Notes: generated from the sequence alone by a model not told the origin. Positions 1 through 12,657 are shown, numbered from the stretch's first letter. The stretch: DNA of 46,933 nucleotides from Reticulitermes lucifugus (GCA_026260175.1 JAKCWW010002216.1:8312-55244), one strand, 5' to 3'. Numbers and translations: made by a program.

Positions 1-143
1 AAATTTACCTTTCCCTTACTGCCAATACAAATAGAACTTTCTAAATTTAGTAAATCCCTCTTACACTAAAAATGCCCTTCAAAGGAATAAATTTACCTTC
101 CCCTTACTGCCAATACGAATAGAACTTTCTAAATTTAGTAAAT
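1..143. repeat. 55-bp direct duplication, 88-bp period, cut by window edge
   Basis: Bases 1-55 and 89-143 are the same 55-bp sequence with two visible substitutions, separated by 33 bp. The beginning of each copy (aaatttacctt) resembles the 3' tail of SINE family B seen at 13465-13748. The duplication may therefore be a tandem copy of a SINE tail plus flank. The first copy may start before the window. Confidence 0.75.
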
Positions 144-2660
144 TATCACAGAGGCTATCAAAACGACGTCGGTAAAGATATGTTTTTAAACTACGGAATT
201 TCTGCCGGACATCGTTGTCGTGACGTGTAACAAGTGCTGTGGTGGACAAGGAAGCTCAGAACATGCTTTAGTGTAATCATAATTGGCTGGATACTCCAGC
301 AGTTAATTATGGTCTACATAAATGCTCCCAATTACAGCTGTGAAACTAAGTACGATAATTAATTACGTAATCATCTGTATATTCTCCACTAACTTTTCTG
401 CGACCATGTAAATAGCACTGCTACATATATTCATACTTTCTGTTTAGATTACAGACAAATTTAATGCCTTCGGTATTCTAGACGCATTTGGAATGCCGTC
501 ATACCATGTTACAGTCTTCCTCACTTCTTCTCTAAAATACAATCATAAACCCCCACACTAAAACCAAAAATTCCAATACTCAGAAAAGAACGCTCATAAA
601 AACGAGAGTTCAGATTTCTTAGTATAACAGGGGGAACACAATTTAAATCATTCAAACTACGTTCTGAAGTCTGCGTTCTACTCCCATTCGGGCTTAAAGG
701 AGATGACACGGCTTCTTCTGCCCTAGAGTACATATACGTTACCGAAATCCTGATAAGTAAAGTATTGCTGCTTATTCTATGGCGATTCTATGATCAGTAC
801 TGTAATAGTTAAAATTATTCTATAAGCACAGGTTTTCTTAGCCATTTTCAGCTAACAGCAGACATCATGATGAAAATCCGCCAAACTCTCCCTTCCTTAA
901 TATTGTTACTAATTACAAACTCAGTCCCAGGCAAAAGACGAAAGCCTGTCATATTTTTCTTTCTTCTTTTTTTATGTTCCCTTTTATATTCCTTCCCATT
1001 TCCTTCCTCTGCTTATGTATGCAAGACACTAATAATTCTACAACCCTGATAATTTATGGGCCCCTTCCTTTATGGTGAAACGTGTGCGTAATAATAACGA
1101 CATAAGGAATGTCTCGGAATTACAAGACATGGCTAATATTTTTTCTCAGCGCAACCCTCCATGCGGTCGGTCTGTCTGTCGCATTACAGGACCCAATGGA
1201 TGGCAGTTCAGCTTCTACAAACAAACAAGAACTGCTAAACTGTTTGTCTGTTTGTCAGAACATCATTTGGTTAAATGACCAATTTTCTTAAAAAATATTA
1301 TCAATTTAATTATGTCAAAAACATTGTAGGTACAATAAAAGAAAACTCTACAACTCGTTCATGACAGAGTTACGTAAGAATTTGACCTCCATAATTAAAC
1401 TATGTAGATCCTTTACGAATTTAGTTGCATAGCCTCAAACTGAATTTGAAAATAATTGTGAATTTGATTAGGTAAGGATACGACAGCAGTGCTAGCATAT
1501 TTTAAAGTAATCTCTCAATATTGTAAGGAGAACTAAGTAAAACAGTTGCACGAAAAATCTCAGTGATGATAGCTTGGCATATCCCAATTACGAGTCTAGA
1601 TTGAAGGCGCAACATCCACTCGCTTTTAACTGTGAATACAAAATAAATTCAAATTATGTTGAAGGTAAAATTAAGTTAATTTCGTTATTTCTTACTGAGG
1701 GTAAAACGGACAGACTCTGTATGGTTCTCCATTAATCTTGCACCGGGATATAAAATAATTTCAGAGGAGATGATAATATTCCCTTTTCAGGCAATTTTCT
1801 GCTACACATATCTTATTGTGCACAGGTAACACTATAGTGAAGTACAAAGGCACTGTACCACTCGAACCAGTCGTACTGCAAGTCGTACACCGTACTGGGG
1901 TCCACCGCGTGTGGGCAAGATGTCAAAAATACTAAATGAATAATAGAGTTCACAGTGACTGAGAGGGAAGAATTGGTATACACTTAAGAGGAGTGTCGTT
2001 AGATGAGAAGATAAAGTGTGTATTAACACAAGTACAGGCTGAAGTATTCATTGATATAATTTAAAATGTTTTATACATTTATTCAAGAAAATTCAAATAT
2101 ATTTTATGCTTTTGTGTGAAATTATATTTAATTCAATGTGTATTCCCATACAAGTATATCTAAAATGTCAGATTTCGGGAACGTTCATGTAATTATTACC
2201 AAGAATGAGACATCGGTATGTTTGCATGCGTTCAGAATGCCACTGTTGACTATTCAGTATTCTTTTACTGTGTTCAAAAGAAATATTTTTAAATTACGGG
2301 ATGTACACAGATGCTACCTTTCTTGTTTAACTGTGTCTAAGCTGTAAGACTTACTAAATATGTGTATTGGGCATACAATTCCTGTGTCACTTCCCTCCAC
2401 AACTTTTGTCGAAAATACTCTTCGTTCAAACAAATATTTTAATTACTTACGAGATACGTGTAGGAAAGCATGTAGGTCGTAACGCAAAGTGTTTACTACT
2501 TTTGTCCGGTTTTAGCAAAAATTTAAAATCAACGAACTTTTACTAAAATTCTCCAATATCAAGATTCATGAAAATCCCTTCAGTGTTTTCTGAGCAGAGA
2601 TGAGGAGATGGAGGGACGAAGGCGACTATAATCGGCGCTCCGTAACGTTGAGAACTTGCC
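144..2660. other. Non-coding stretch, no gene recognised
   Basis: AT-rich sequence with only short chance reading frames of 60-70 codons on both strands. None has a protein-like composition, recognisable domain or splice-site context. CpG is present at roughly ordinary density, unlike the right third of the window. No repeat family was recognised here. Confidence 0.5.
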
Positions 2661-2661
2661 T

Positions 2662-2678
2662 AAAAAAGAAAGAAAGGC

Positions 2679-2709
<31 letters not shown>

Positions 2710-2712
2710 AAA
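2662..2712. repeat. (GAAA)n microsatellite
   Basis: A purine run of aaag/gaaa tetranucleotides with one interruption (ggcag). Simple repeat, no coding role. Confidence 0.9.
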
Positions 2713-5700
2713 ACTTCCAATTTCACAACTAATTTATATGTAAGTTTCACCGGTAAATATTTGTTACAATGAACACAAAATGCAAGTTTTTTATGTCACC
2801 AAGACGTCTAAAGCTGATAACCGTGACCCTAAATTACTCACATTTCCAAATATTCCACGGAACTCGACCATAACGAATGTGCGATAATGGCAGTTTCCAT
2901 TAACGTATTTATGTATGTATGTGTGTTAAATGCACGTCAGCGCCGACGTATCTAGCGACTATCTAGGTTGACATGATCCAGTCGTATAATCAATTATATA
3001 GTAACACGGTAAGTAGAGACAGGGACAAGAAGAATGAAGTACAATAGAGCAATACTGGACGTAGCGAAACGAATCATAACGAGCCGCTAACTGCAAATTT
3101 TCAACAGACCTCACTTCAAAAGTTAGTCAGGAATGTGGAGCAGAAAAGCGAGGGCGAGCACAAAACATTCAGCGTGTAACAATCTCAAAGAACGGATCTA
3201 CAAGCCGTGCTTTTCATTTTACACAGCTATAGCTTAATTCATACCCAGCGTTTTCGTTCGTTGATAGAAGAGGAAACCAGAAACCACGTACGTAAGCGTA
3301 TATACGCAACAAAAACGGGTAGAGTTTCTTCACCCGCAGCCTGTACAGCATTTTTAATAGACGTGCAGAATAAAACGTAAAGGATTCGGCGTGTATGGTA
3401 CTGACATTTAAGGCCCGACTGAATGAAGAACTGGCAAATCTCTTTCACGTGGCTTAGCTCCCGCCTGTTGCTCCATATCTGCTTTAACAAGCGCCTTTTA
3501 GAATATGTAATTTTGTTACTACATGCAAAATATTATATTAATAGGCATATAATTAAAATACGTTAAAGCAGTACGGTCACTGACATTGGCACTGTCACAG
3601 TAACGAGCCTGATTGACTGTAATTATATTCACCTTGAGATATTTAACGACGCTATTTCACATACTCTTTCTTGTGATTAGTCCACCACTTCTTAAATCAG
3701 CATACAGGTTTATTTACTGGACCAACATGTCGAACTTGAAAATTTCTCTACGAGTTATTCAAGTTACAAAAAAAACAGCCTAAAAATAAAACCAGCTACT
3801 TTTCTATTTCATTCTTAAATTATCGACACACCTGCAAAGATAATTTTTAATAAGGCAGCCTACGTTTTTGTACTATAGTCTATTTTAAAATAGTTTATTA
3901 GCCTATTCAGGTATGTTTCCGAGTTCTCAGATCTGTATAACCACTACTAAGCTTGTGCAATCGAACTTTCACCAACGTATGCTGTATAATATCCAATTCA
4001 TCAGCCTACTGTCCACGTTTATATATCTGACTGTGGCACAGTATCGAGTTTGTAAGCCTCTTTCATCGTCACTGCCATAGATGATCTAGGAATACCCTCT
4101 CGTATTCTTCCAGTCAGGCCTTCTAGTCTATTGTTTTGTCATAATCTAGATCTTCCTGCCATTATAGAATGGGTTATATGAAAAATATTTATAGAAACGT
4201 TGTTTATTGACAAATCGTACTCTATTACTTAATATGTTTTACTATACCTCAAGCAAAATAAAGTTTTACGTTGACTACATATCAGAAATAGTTTCAGTTC
4301 TTCTACCGCAATAACGGGATTCCTGTTTTCAGATAATGGCAGCCCCAAAAATCTTCCGTTGCTTGAGAAGTAGTCTTACATATAAGACCTCTTTATTTTA
4401 CAGACGAAGAACTGTACTAATTCTCCTCCATTGGTGGAGAAGAAACTCAAGCAGGGAAGTACCGGGACAACAAGTAGATAATTTGCATATACTGAAATTT
4501 ATCGCTGGCTACATTCTCGCAACACTCTGTGCCTGTCTCTAAAATGGCGTACTTGCGTCCCTCCAACCTTCTGCTCTTTATTTTCTCTTGAAGAAACATA
4601 TTCTCGGATTTTATGGTAAACTGCAGTCTCGATCCCCTATTTTTGTATACACAGGCCGTAACCATCAAATGAGTCAAGTTCGCTCACAGCATTTCCCTTT
4701 TAAGCTGCTAGCTATGTTAGTAATTTTCCTTCTTTTTCAGTTCGTAAGGTACTTCACGTCTCATCGTGTTAACCCGAGGGTTATGAACTTAATTAAATGT
4801 CACAACACTTTAGGAAACACTGCCTCACTAGCCTAAGATTCTGTATCAAACACAAGCAGGTAATTCGTGAATACAATTAATAATTCATGTTTCAGTTATC
4901 GTTTCTATACTGTTACTAGGATTCTATTCCAACATGTGCCGTCCAAAATTATAAAAGACACGAAAAGAGGTAAACAGTTATACACGCCAATTCTTATACC
5001 ATTATCGACTAGCTGGAATGACATAAACATGTATACCACTCAAAACTTTGTTGAATCGTTATAATCATGGCGGTAATGGTAACAAGAGATCATTTTCCAA
5101 ACAAAGGAAATTAAATTTCAGAAGGGCAATGAAAATGGCAAAAACAGACGGCCACAATAAGCCTTTCTTTTATAACGGCACCGGGCACAGCAGCTTTATC
5201 ACACAGAAGCCTGCATCCGCCAGGACATCCTGTAACAGTTGCGGTCCTCATGACACCCGTAAAAGAAACGCACTGTACAAATTATTTCGGAAAGAAGCAG
5301 AATAACGAAGTACTTGTACAGTGTTCATTGTACTATATGTATTTGCAAATGACAGGTCCCTAAAACGGGATAACCAGTCTTTACGTGAGATTTGCTTCTT
5401 ATCTTGCTGTCATTTGTACGTCACACGTTACGCAACCACACACATATATGCATGTTTCATTACATGATGTTAGGACATGAAATTGTGTTACAAGGTAGAC
5501 ACTTATAACTGGTTCGCGTTGTCATTCAACCCTATTTATAAAGAGTTTAAAGTAAATTAACTCTTTAAAGCCTAGTGGTTACTATACTTTTATGGGCCGC
5601 CAGGTTTGCTACTATAAATTCTGGATTCTATCCATATAAGACATTTATGCTCTGTATGATCCTTACAAATAACATTCGTTATTTCCCACACAACACTAAT

Positions 5701-6104
5701 TGGTCTTTCTAATAAAGTAAAAACACTCATATTGTGCCAAGAAAGATATTACTCCCCACAGGACTGTGACAATGTCGCCTTACTGTACACAGTGTGCATC
5801 TACTCAGTTGTCCGAGAGCTAGGATACACAGACGCTTTTAGGCAAGGCGAGTCCGCCATGATTACGTCATATTCTCTGCGCTGCTACTTCATGCTGCCGC
5901 TCAGTTATGCTATGACTGTGGACAGAAAGCTGTTAGCACATGTGAGCAATGTATTTTGTTGAACAAAGGTATTCATTTGCAATTCCTTAGCAAACTAGCC
6001 TGTAAATTAGAAAATCCACACAGTCCACGCGTCAAAGTATCTGTTTTTTTTAGTCGTCCTCTTCTACCTACTCCGGTTTCCCGTTTCAGTGTCGAGGTTG
6101 TAAT
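2713..6104. other. Non-coding stretch, no gene recognised
   Basis: Reading frames here are short and overlap on both strands, as expected by chance in AT-rich DNA. I see no convincing exon, repeat family or RNA gene. A small 9-bp hairpin (aagagttta / taactcttt) lies near 5540-5565 and is not notable at this base composition. Confidence 0.45.
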
Positions 6105-6313
6105 TTCCTTGTGATCACACTGCGAGACACACCACAGTCGGTATGACTCCACTGGACGAGGGATCGGCTCGTCGCAGAGGCCTCTACCTGACAACAACAA
6201 ACAACACTCACAAGAGACAAACATCCATGCCCCCGGTGGGATTCGAACCCACGATCCTAGCAAGCGAGCGGCCGAAGACCCACGCCTTAGACCGCACGGC
6301 AACTGGATCGGCG
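6105..6313 (-). mobile_element. SINE family A, copy 1 (tRNA-derived)
   Basis: On the - strand this begins with a tRNA-like head (gccgatccagttgccgtgcg) containing a pol III A-box-like segment. A B box follows (ggttcgaatcc, complement near 6240-6250), then the family-specific body 'catgg atgt ttgtctcttgtgag'. Three other copies lie at 10087, 12398 and 30797. The tail diverges from the other copies below about 6105. Its accidental translation (PPVGFEPTI) is the kind of peptide often misannotated as protein in insect genomes. It is not a functional tRNA gene: the body continues well past the tRNA 3' end and no CCA-side acceptor stem pairs. Confidence 0.85.
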
Positions 6314-7629
6314 TCAAAATATCTTATAATCTTAATTTTTGTCAGTGGTTAAGTTACCCCGTAGATATAGACAATAAAATCCTTCGACAACTGGTACTCA
6401 ACTAAAAAAGGAAACAATGTCATAACATAATAGTTTACAGTGTTATAGACAGGTATGCTACCCTGACATCATGTTTAAAATTCCAGATTCTACACATTCT
6501 ACACGTATATTGATTCAAGATTAACACGCTGCTTCGCAAGAGTGCCAATTATTTCTATATTAGCAATACAAAAAAATAGTTAAAACTAGGAAGAACACTA
6601 AAGCAATTGTTGTTCAGTTAAAAAATATTACAATATTTTATATAATACAATATAAGACAATATACAAAAAATATTACAATAAGATGTGAGTGTAGCTGCC
6701 AACTGCTATGAGTACTCTGTACAGCGTATGTTACAGGTGAATGAATGAGTATGGGGCATTGGTGGGATGATACTGACAGGTGAAACAGAAGTACGCGGAG
6801 AAAACACCAACCCAGTGTCACATTTTCTTCCACAAATCGCACACCGAATGTGAGCGCGGATATGTTTATCAGTCAATACGCATTCGGTCTCGTACTTCAT
6901 AATTAACCTAATCCATAAAGCACAGTCCTTCTTGATAATATGGACTACTATTGGCTCTCGCAATCAACATACTTCTCAATGTTATGGAAACCGATAAGTC
7001 TCCACCATGCTTACGAGATCCTGTCACTATTGCCTACACTGAGCCAGATTAACTCAATCTGGGTCTTCCCACAAAATTTCCTTACAAAGTAATATTCCTT
7101 ATGCAGGCTCATTTAATAAATATTGCCACATGCATGAATACGCGAGGCAATGTCATATTGCAACCATTATAGAAAACAAACTTTCCTAAATTGTTGTCAC
7201 GTAAGTCCAGTATACACAAATCTGTAACATTTCATATGCACAGATTCTGTTTCCAGGCATGCTGTGAAAATATATTTTACGTGCAAGTTTCATTTCAAAC
7301 GTTTGACTGAATAATTATTACTGTGCAGTCGCTGCAGGGAATTTAATTATGTTAGCCCTCTCACGAACCTTGAGTTCCAACGTGTCCTGACTGTACATCT
7401 ACTGAAGTCAGAGTTGCAAGTCCGTCTGTATGAAATCCTTTTGTACAGTAGACCTGCTGGTCTTGATTGAATCAATTATTGAAATGACGTGGAGAGATGG
7501 ACGGAACCTAGCAGAGAAAGGGATAGTTTCCAATTTACGTGGGCACCTGTGAACGTGACATGAGCCGACAGGTTAGTCAGACGCTTCTCCCTTTTGCACA
7601 TTAGTTATATAAATGTACGTATGTAACTC
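6314..7629. other. Non-coding stretch, no gene recognised
   Basis: AT-rich sequence with chance reading frames only. No splice-consistent exon, repeat or RNA gene could be identified by eye. Confidence 0.45.
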
Positions 7630-7815
7630 CGTGGAACATAACCCTTCTTGAGAAGTCAGAATGTCTTCAAGACACTCAATAAATTCCCCGCATTTTGTGA
7701 AAAAAAAAACTCATACCCTTTTTCGAAACAGCCAGTTGCTGGTCCGTATCCTAAGCCAGATAAATCCAGTCCACTCCCTCCCATTCTATTTCTTGAAGAT
7801 CATGGTTGTACAGAA
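7630..7815 (-). mobile_element. LINE 3'-end fragment (same family as 8757 and 14905)
   Basis: On the - strand this matches the C-terminal coding tail and 3' end seen at 14905-15100. Shared features include the aatgcggggaa segment, the 'cttctcaagaagggttatg' region and the ctggatttatctggcttagg block. It is severely 5'-truncated, as expected for target-primed reverse transcription. No intact reading frame remains. Confidence 0.7.
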
Positions 7816-7829
7816 AATGTATTTTGTAG

Positions 7830-8756
7830 ATTCTAAACATATTTTTTTACCCATAATAAATAAAAAGTATCATCACAAAAATTCCAGAACTTAAAAATCA
7901 TTGATTTATACGTAATTTAATCTAATGTGTTTTAAATGTCGGTACTTTCTGTGTGCAGTACGTAAACTGTAGGATGCTTAGCGGAATTTAAAAACATTAT
8001 GTTTAGAAAACATGAAGAAGTGATAACAAACGTAATACTTATACTTGTAAGTATGAACATGATGGACCGGAGCCAACTATACGAGTACACTGATATATCA
8101 AAGCTAAGTTCTTCCAAGACAAGGTCAAGCCTTTCCTTCTACACCCTTCATTTACGAACATTTCTATAAGTTTAACCTATATAACCTACGCGTCTGAAAG
8201 AGTGTGTTTAAATAACAATCAAACATTTAAAGAAAGAAGATACCTATAATTTTTTCCAAACCGATTACATTGACAGTCATGTCTGACAAACCGTCGTCAC
8301 CTTCGTAATTCTATGAAAGTTTTAGGGTCCAAAACTCGTAATTCTATGAATATTTTAGGGTCCAAAACCTTCACAGTCCCGCTTTTATAAGCATGTAAGG
8401 CCTATGTGTAAGTAGTCTCGTTATATCATCTTTCTTTATAAACATATTTTAAGTTACGTTAGGCGGAGTGTGTCAACATTTCCTACCAAAACTCATCAGC
8501 CTTAAGCTGACCACTCACACAAATCTAGTGCCAGGATCCAGAATTTATTGTAATGACCTACATGCACCCCACACGGCATGGCAACTTGGTATTGAGAATG
8601 ATCCTGACACAATTAATTAATTAATAACTGGCCTCTTCTGTAAAGTTGTTCAGACTCTACAGTTGTTCACAATAATTGTATTCACATTACGTAACAGCAT
8701 AAAAATTAAAATTTATTTCCTGCAAAAATTAAAAAATTTTCAGCTTCTAAAACTGA
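7830..8756. other. Non-coding stretch with a 33-bp tandem duplication
   Basis: No gene seen. Bases 8303-8335 (starting tcgtaattctatgaa) are immediately repeated at 8336-8368 with two or three differences. The rest is unremarkable AT-rich DNA. Confidence 0.6.
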
Positions 8757-9390
8757 GTTAATGTTCATGTATCGTCAACATTCTGTAGAACAAAGTCACA
8801 AAACAAAACCTTTGGAAATCATGGTAAATTTCAGATATTTGGGAAAGACACCCAGAAATCAAAATTTCATTCACGAAGAAATTAGGAGCCGATTAAATTC
8901 AGGGAATGCTTCCTACCATTAGGTTCAGAATCTGTCATCCTGAGCGCCATCAAAAATGAAAATATAAAAATACAATAACTGTAACTTTTCCTGTCGCTTA
9001 TTATGTTCAAAAACGTGGCCAGTCACATGCAAAATGAAAACTTTCGAGAAGAGGGTGCAGAGTAAAATATTTGTACCTGCAAGAGAGGAAGTAACTGGAC
9101 GATGGGCAAAACTTCATAATTATAAGTTTATGACTCGCACTCCTCGCCGAATATTATTAGGATGATCAAATAAGGAGCATAAGATAGGTGGGGTATGTGG
9201 CACGAATGGGAGCGAAGAGAAAAAGTTTAGATGGGAGGATAACATAGAAAGGACCTTAAAGAAATAAGCTGGAATGATGTGGCCTGGATTCATCTGGCTC
9301 AGGTTGCGGAACAGCAACATGGCCTTCTGCATAAAATAACGAATGCTCGGATTTCATAAAATGCGGGGAACGTCTAGACTAGAAAACTTG
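8757..9390 (+). pseudogene. Non-LTR retrotransposon reverse-transcriptase C-terminus, decayed
   Basis: The + strand, read across frameshifts and stops, spells a familiar LINE C-terminal region. FRYLGKTPRNQNFIHEEIRS lies near 8830-8890, then RLNSGNASYH, then EVTGRWAKLHN (near 9088-9120), then RWEDNIERTLK (near 9230-9265). This is the segment downstream of the RT catalytic core in insect RTE/Jockey-type elements. Its function was copying element RNA at a nicked target. The copy is dead: at least three stops and several frame changes. The 3' end (aaatgcggggaacg, about 9359) matches the fragments at 7630 and 14905. The clade assignment is from memory and not tested. Confidence 0.8.
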
Positions 9391-10065
9391 ACTATTCTCA
9401 ACAGCAACTCTCCTCCATGGAGTTCAAGGCTAGTTATTCAGTTATTTACTTAGTTGATAACTTGATTAGTTATTAAATTACTCACTTATTTTGTTAGACT
9501 GTAAATCAGTCAGTTATTTAAATTTCTCCAAACAGACAAAAAAATTAAAGCCCAAATATCTAACAGCAAAAAATTTAGAAAACACAAATATAAAACAGAG
9601 AAATACAGCTTTTGAAACGCCCGGTATAGCGGTCGGTCATGATGCAAACAACGGTGCCTACTTTGCTGCAGGGATCAAGAATTGTTTTCTCCCGTCAGAG
9701 AGCTTATATAATAGTCCCAGGTTTGAAACGTGACTGACTGAAAGCGGATGAAAAAATAACGGTGTCTCCGCTCCTCTGAAATCTCTGGCTATACTGATGC
9801 TGACAGGCGGATTTGACAAAAAAGTATCGGTTTTCCACCGCAGCATATACCCCTGCTGTTTCGTTCGTGTAGCTAACAGTTTGGCAACTCGTGATTATGC
9901 ACCCATCAATCCCTCTTCATCCCCATTTTTATACACAAGCAACCATATGTATAACATCACTGAACAGATAAGATATTTCAACACCGTATTCCATACTCGC
10001 AATGTGACAGCCGGTCATTATTATCGCTCTAATAATTAGAGAGACGTGGTTTAAAAATATCATAC
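9391..10065. other. Non-coding stretch, no gene recognised
   Basis: Short overlapping reading frames on both strands, none with domain-like content. Ends in a short (TA)n run at 10066-10084. Confidence 0.45.
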
Positions 10066-10084
10066 ATATATATATATATACACA
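10066..10084. repeat. (TA)n microsatellite
   Basis: Alternating at/ta run directly abutting the tail end of SINE family A copy 2. Confidence 0.8.
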
Positions 10085-10086
10085 CA

Positions 10087-10413
10087 TATTTTTCCCCATG
10101 GTGCAACAGCCCCTATATGGGCCTAGGCCTCCTCATTATCAAGGCTTCACGATCACACAGTTTAGAAACACCACAGTCGGTAGGACTCCTCTGGACGAGT
10201 GATCGGCCCGACGCAGAGACCTCTACCTGACAACACACANNNNNNNNNNNNNNNNNNNNNNNNNNNNNNNNNNNNNNNNNNNNNNNNNNCTACCTGACAA
10301 CACACAACACTCACAAGAGACAGACATCCATGCCCCAGGCGGGATTCGAACCATTCCCAGTAAGCGAGCGGCAGCAGACCCACGCCTTAGACGGCGCGGC
10401 CACTGGAATCGGC
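10087..10413 (-). mobile_element. SINE family A, copy 2, interrupted by assembly gap
   Basis: Full-length copy on the - strand. The tRNA-like head ends at 10413 (gccgattccagtggccgcgc on the - strand), the B box lies near 10341-10351, and the tail (ccatggggaaaaa) is near 10087. The element contains the 50-N gap. A 17-base string (ctacctgacaacacaca) sits on both sides of the gap, so part of the element appears twice. That suggests a failed overlap join rather than truly missing DNA. Confidence 0.9.
10240..10289. other. Assembly gap (50 N)
   Basis: Exactly fifty N characters inside a SINE. The bases before the gap (10223-10239) and after it (10290-10306) are the same 17-mer. Confidence 1.
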
Positions 10414-10595
10414 ATATAGTCTAGCTACTACACAGCGCCAAGTTTTTTTACCGCAAATTGTGGCGGTGTATGGAGTATGGAGGTAAATCGAAATAACACA
10501 TCATAGGGAATTTCTGGTCACACACTTCCACTGGCAATAAATAAGGGTGGCGCTATATCGGGGTTTGACTGTATACTCGTACACAAGCGCGAGAC

Positions 10596-10644
10596 GTTCT
10601 ACAGTTCTACAGTTCTGCAGTTCTGCAGTTCTACAGTTCTACAG
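10596..10644. repeat. 8-bp tandem repeat (gttctaca)6
   Basis: Six consecutive 8-bp units. The two central units carry g instead of a at position 6 (gttctgca), giving an aa-bb-aa pattern. Confidence 0.9.
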
Positions 10645-10993
10645 CCTGCTAATTTTCAATTAATAAAGCATTTTATTTTTCGGTAAGAGGTGGCATTTGT
10701 AGTAACGTTAACACGCAACAGATAGCGCACGGGCCAGTGAGGTGCTATTCAGTGTGTAAGTTGATGCGCACTTGCTACGACATTCGAAATTTGAATAAAA
10801 TATTCTCGGGCTAGCAGCCGCGTCAGGTGGTTGAATGGCGAGTAAACCAAATTTTGAAAATTTGGTCTCCCAAATAAATTCTTATAATAATACTTATTGA
10901 GAATCTTCCAATAGAGATTGGGGGGGGGGAATAGACGGAGAGCAAAGTTAACAGGCCACAAAAGTCATGACACAACACTGGCCCTTGACTTGG

Positions 10994-11032
10994 GCGCGCG
11001 TGCGTGTGCGTGGGCGTGTGTGTGTGTGTGTG
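10994..11032. repeat. (TG)n / (CG) microsatellite
   Basis: Alternating gcgcgc, gtgcgtg and then a pure tgtg run: a dinucleotide repeat with CpG-to-TpG variants. Confidence 0.85.
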
Positions 11033-11699
11033 ATTATTTTACACTAAACTCCCGTTCACACATCCCTGTACTGAGAAATAACGAACGCAATGATTATCGC
11101 AGCATATAAGCTTAGCGGAGACACCCGGAGTTCGGATTTAAGTTACCCATTTCGAAAGTCTGCACAGAAACCGGACAACCTGTTTCATAATTTTATATTT
11201 TTCCCCGACTACTTCTAGAATACACCCTCGCATACCACTTTGGGACAAGCCAATAATTCTTCATTCCAGAAATCCTCATAATTCAAATTTTATAATCATA
11301 TTTCACGAAGTTATGTTATTCCAGCTAATGTGTTCCTCGTCAAAATATTGCATGTATTTTCTTCTTTCTGATTTTCGAGCTACAAGTCTACCCCACTGTC
11401 ACCTTGCCAAGAGTACTATGAGGTAAATAGGTATTTATGACGTTTTAATTCTACTGTTTGTTGATTTACCGCAGAATTAACTGTCCAGTATTCCCACTGG
11501 CCTGCATTTTAACATTTCGAAGAGCGTTTCCCCATCAAACTATTGCTTCTTTTGTCACTGACAGCAATGTAATACTCGCGGGACCTTTGCTTCTTCTGAA
11601 AGAACAGAAGTCAGACGGAGACGGATCAAGCAAATAAGAGCTACTGCAGCGGCACTGCTATCGAATACTTTTCTCTGACTTTTAAATATTTCCACAAAC

Positions 11700-11956
11700 A
11701 TCTAAAATTCCTCCAACCTGCCCGTCTGTGACACGAAGCCCTTCTCATTCAATATGTCGGAATGGGCATTATTGTCGTAAAAGTTTAATGTGGATGTCTT
11801 TCTACAATGGATTTCATTTTCGATTCTTTCAGCTCCGTTTGAAAACGTCTTTTGCCAGCCAGAAACATTTGTACGTGACAGGGCTCCATAAATGCAAGCT
11901 ACTTTTGTTATATCAACATTCTTCGAGTGTGATTTGTCCAACACAAGACAAAACAT
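11700..11956 (-). pseudogene. Mariner-type transposase N-terminal remnant
   Basis: The - strand frame (84 codons) contains GALSRTNVSGWQKTFSNG followed by an acidic ENE segment and 'KTSTLN..DNNAHSDILNEK'. That order and spacing resemble the second helix-turn-helix of mariner transposases: a tyrosine or similar residue, a W-hydrophobic-K-F-x-x-G turn, an acidic 'DD/NE' and a T-rich linker. In the family this region binds the terminal inverted repeats. The catalytic part is absent and no inverted repeats are visible. It could be chance similarity, since only about 50 residues align from memory. Confidence 0.45.
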
Positions 11957-12397
11957 GACGCTCTCTTTTCCTCAGAGAAACAGAGTACGGAGTGCTTACC
12001 TACACTGCAGCGAGGTTAACGCCAAGTCGTGCGTATCCAGACGTGTTCAATCACACAGACACAGGGGACTCGCCTGGCAGAAGACATTGACAGACGTTAG
12101 CGAACACAGCAACTGCTACCCCAAAACTGTACGACTACGTATCCGTGCGTTTATGTTGCTAAACACACTGCATAATTCAAGCAACTATACAACCAAAGAC
12201 TTGCTTTCTTATGAGATTTGAAGCCGTGTAACTTGGTACAGAGGTACCAACGTTTCGGTAAACATATCGATCAATCAAGTAACGTCATGGTAAGAGCGAT
12301 CTTCATAGAAATCAACGCAGAAACCTTACGACACCTTATCAACAATCTGTACGTAGCGTGGAATGATAATTTACAGGATGGTATACACGATAAACCA
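11957..12397. other. Non-coding stretch, no gene recognised
   Basis: A 109-codon frame (11892-12221, + strand) crosses this interval but shows no domain. It overlaps the mariner remnant antisense, so I treat it as a chance frame. Confidence 0.45.
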
Positions 12398-12657
12398 GCC
12401 GATCCCAGTGGCCGTGCGGTCTAAGGAATGGGCCTGAGGCTGCTCGCTTACTAGGATTGTGGGTTCGAATCCCGCTGGGGGCATGGATGTCTGTCTCTTG
12501 TGAGTGTTGTGTGTCGTCAGATAGAGGTCTCTGGGTCGGGCAGATCACTGGTCCAGGGGAGTCCTACCGAGTGTGGTGTGTCTGAGTGTAATCGTGAAAC
12601 CTCGATAATGAGGAGGCCCTGGCCCACTTGGGGCTGTTTTGCCATGGGGAAAAAATT
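12398..12657 (+). mobile_element. SINE family A, copy 3, full length
   Basis: Best-preserved copy. The tRNA-like head is gccgatcccagtggccgtgc, with an A-box-like region at about 12408-12425 and a consensus pol III B box ggttcgaatcc at 12462-12472. The body (catggatgtctgtctcttg), a conserved central block (gtcctaccgagtgtggtg) and a tail (gccatggggaaaaaatt) follow. Propagation would depend on LINE machinery supplied in trans. No flanking target-site duplication was established by eye. Confidence 0.9.

Larger units (their letters stand above)
10414..11699. other. Non-coding stretch with short tandem repeats
   Basis: No gene seen. Contains an 8-bp tandem repeat, a TG-rich microsatellite and a ten-G run near 10920. 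The bases gggtttgactgta at 10561-10573 resemble one end of a pogo-like inverted terminal repeat (compare 46592-46606), but no partner end was found. Confidence 0.5.

Noticed and set aside
6143..6352. 69-codon + strand frame and 114-codon - strand frame with PPVGFEPTI-like peptides
   Set aside because: They are accidental translations of SINE family A; the same peptide pattern appears at every copy.
11892..12221. 109-codon + strand frame as a gene
   Set aside because: It overlaps the antisense mariner remnant and contains no domain or splice context.
12398..12480. tRNA gene
   Set aside because: B box and a tRNA-like head are present, but the acceptor stem does not close and the sequence continues into a repeated SINE body found four times.
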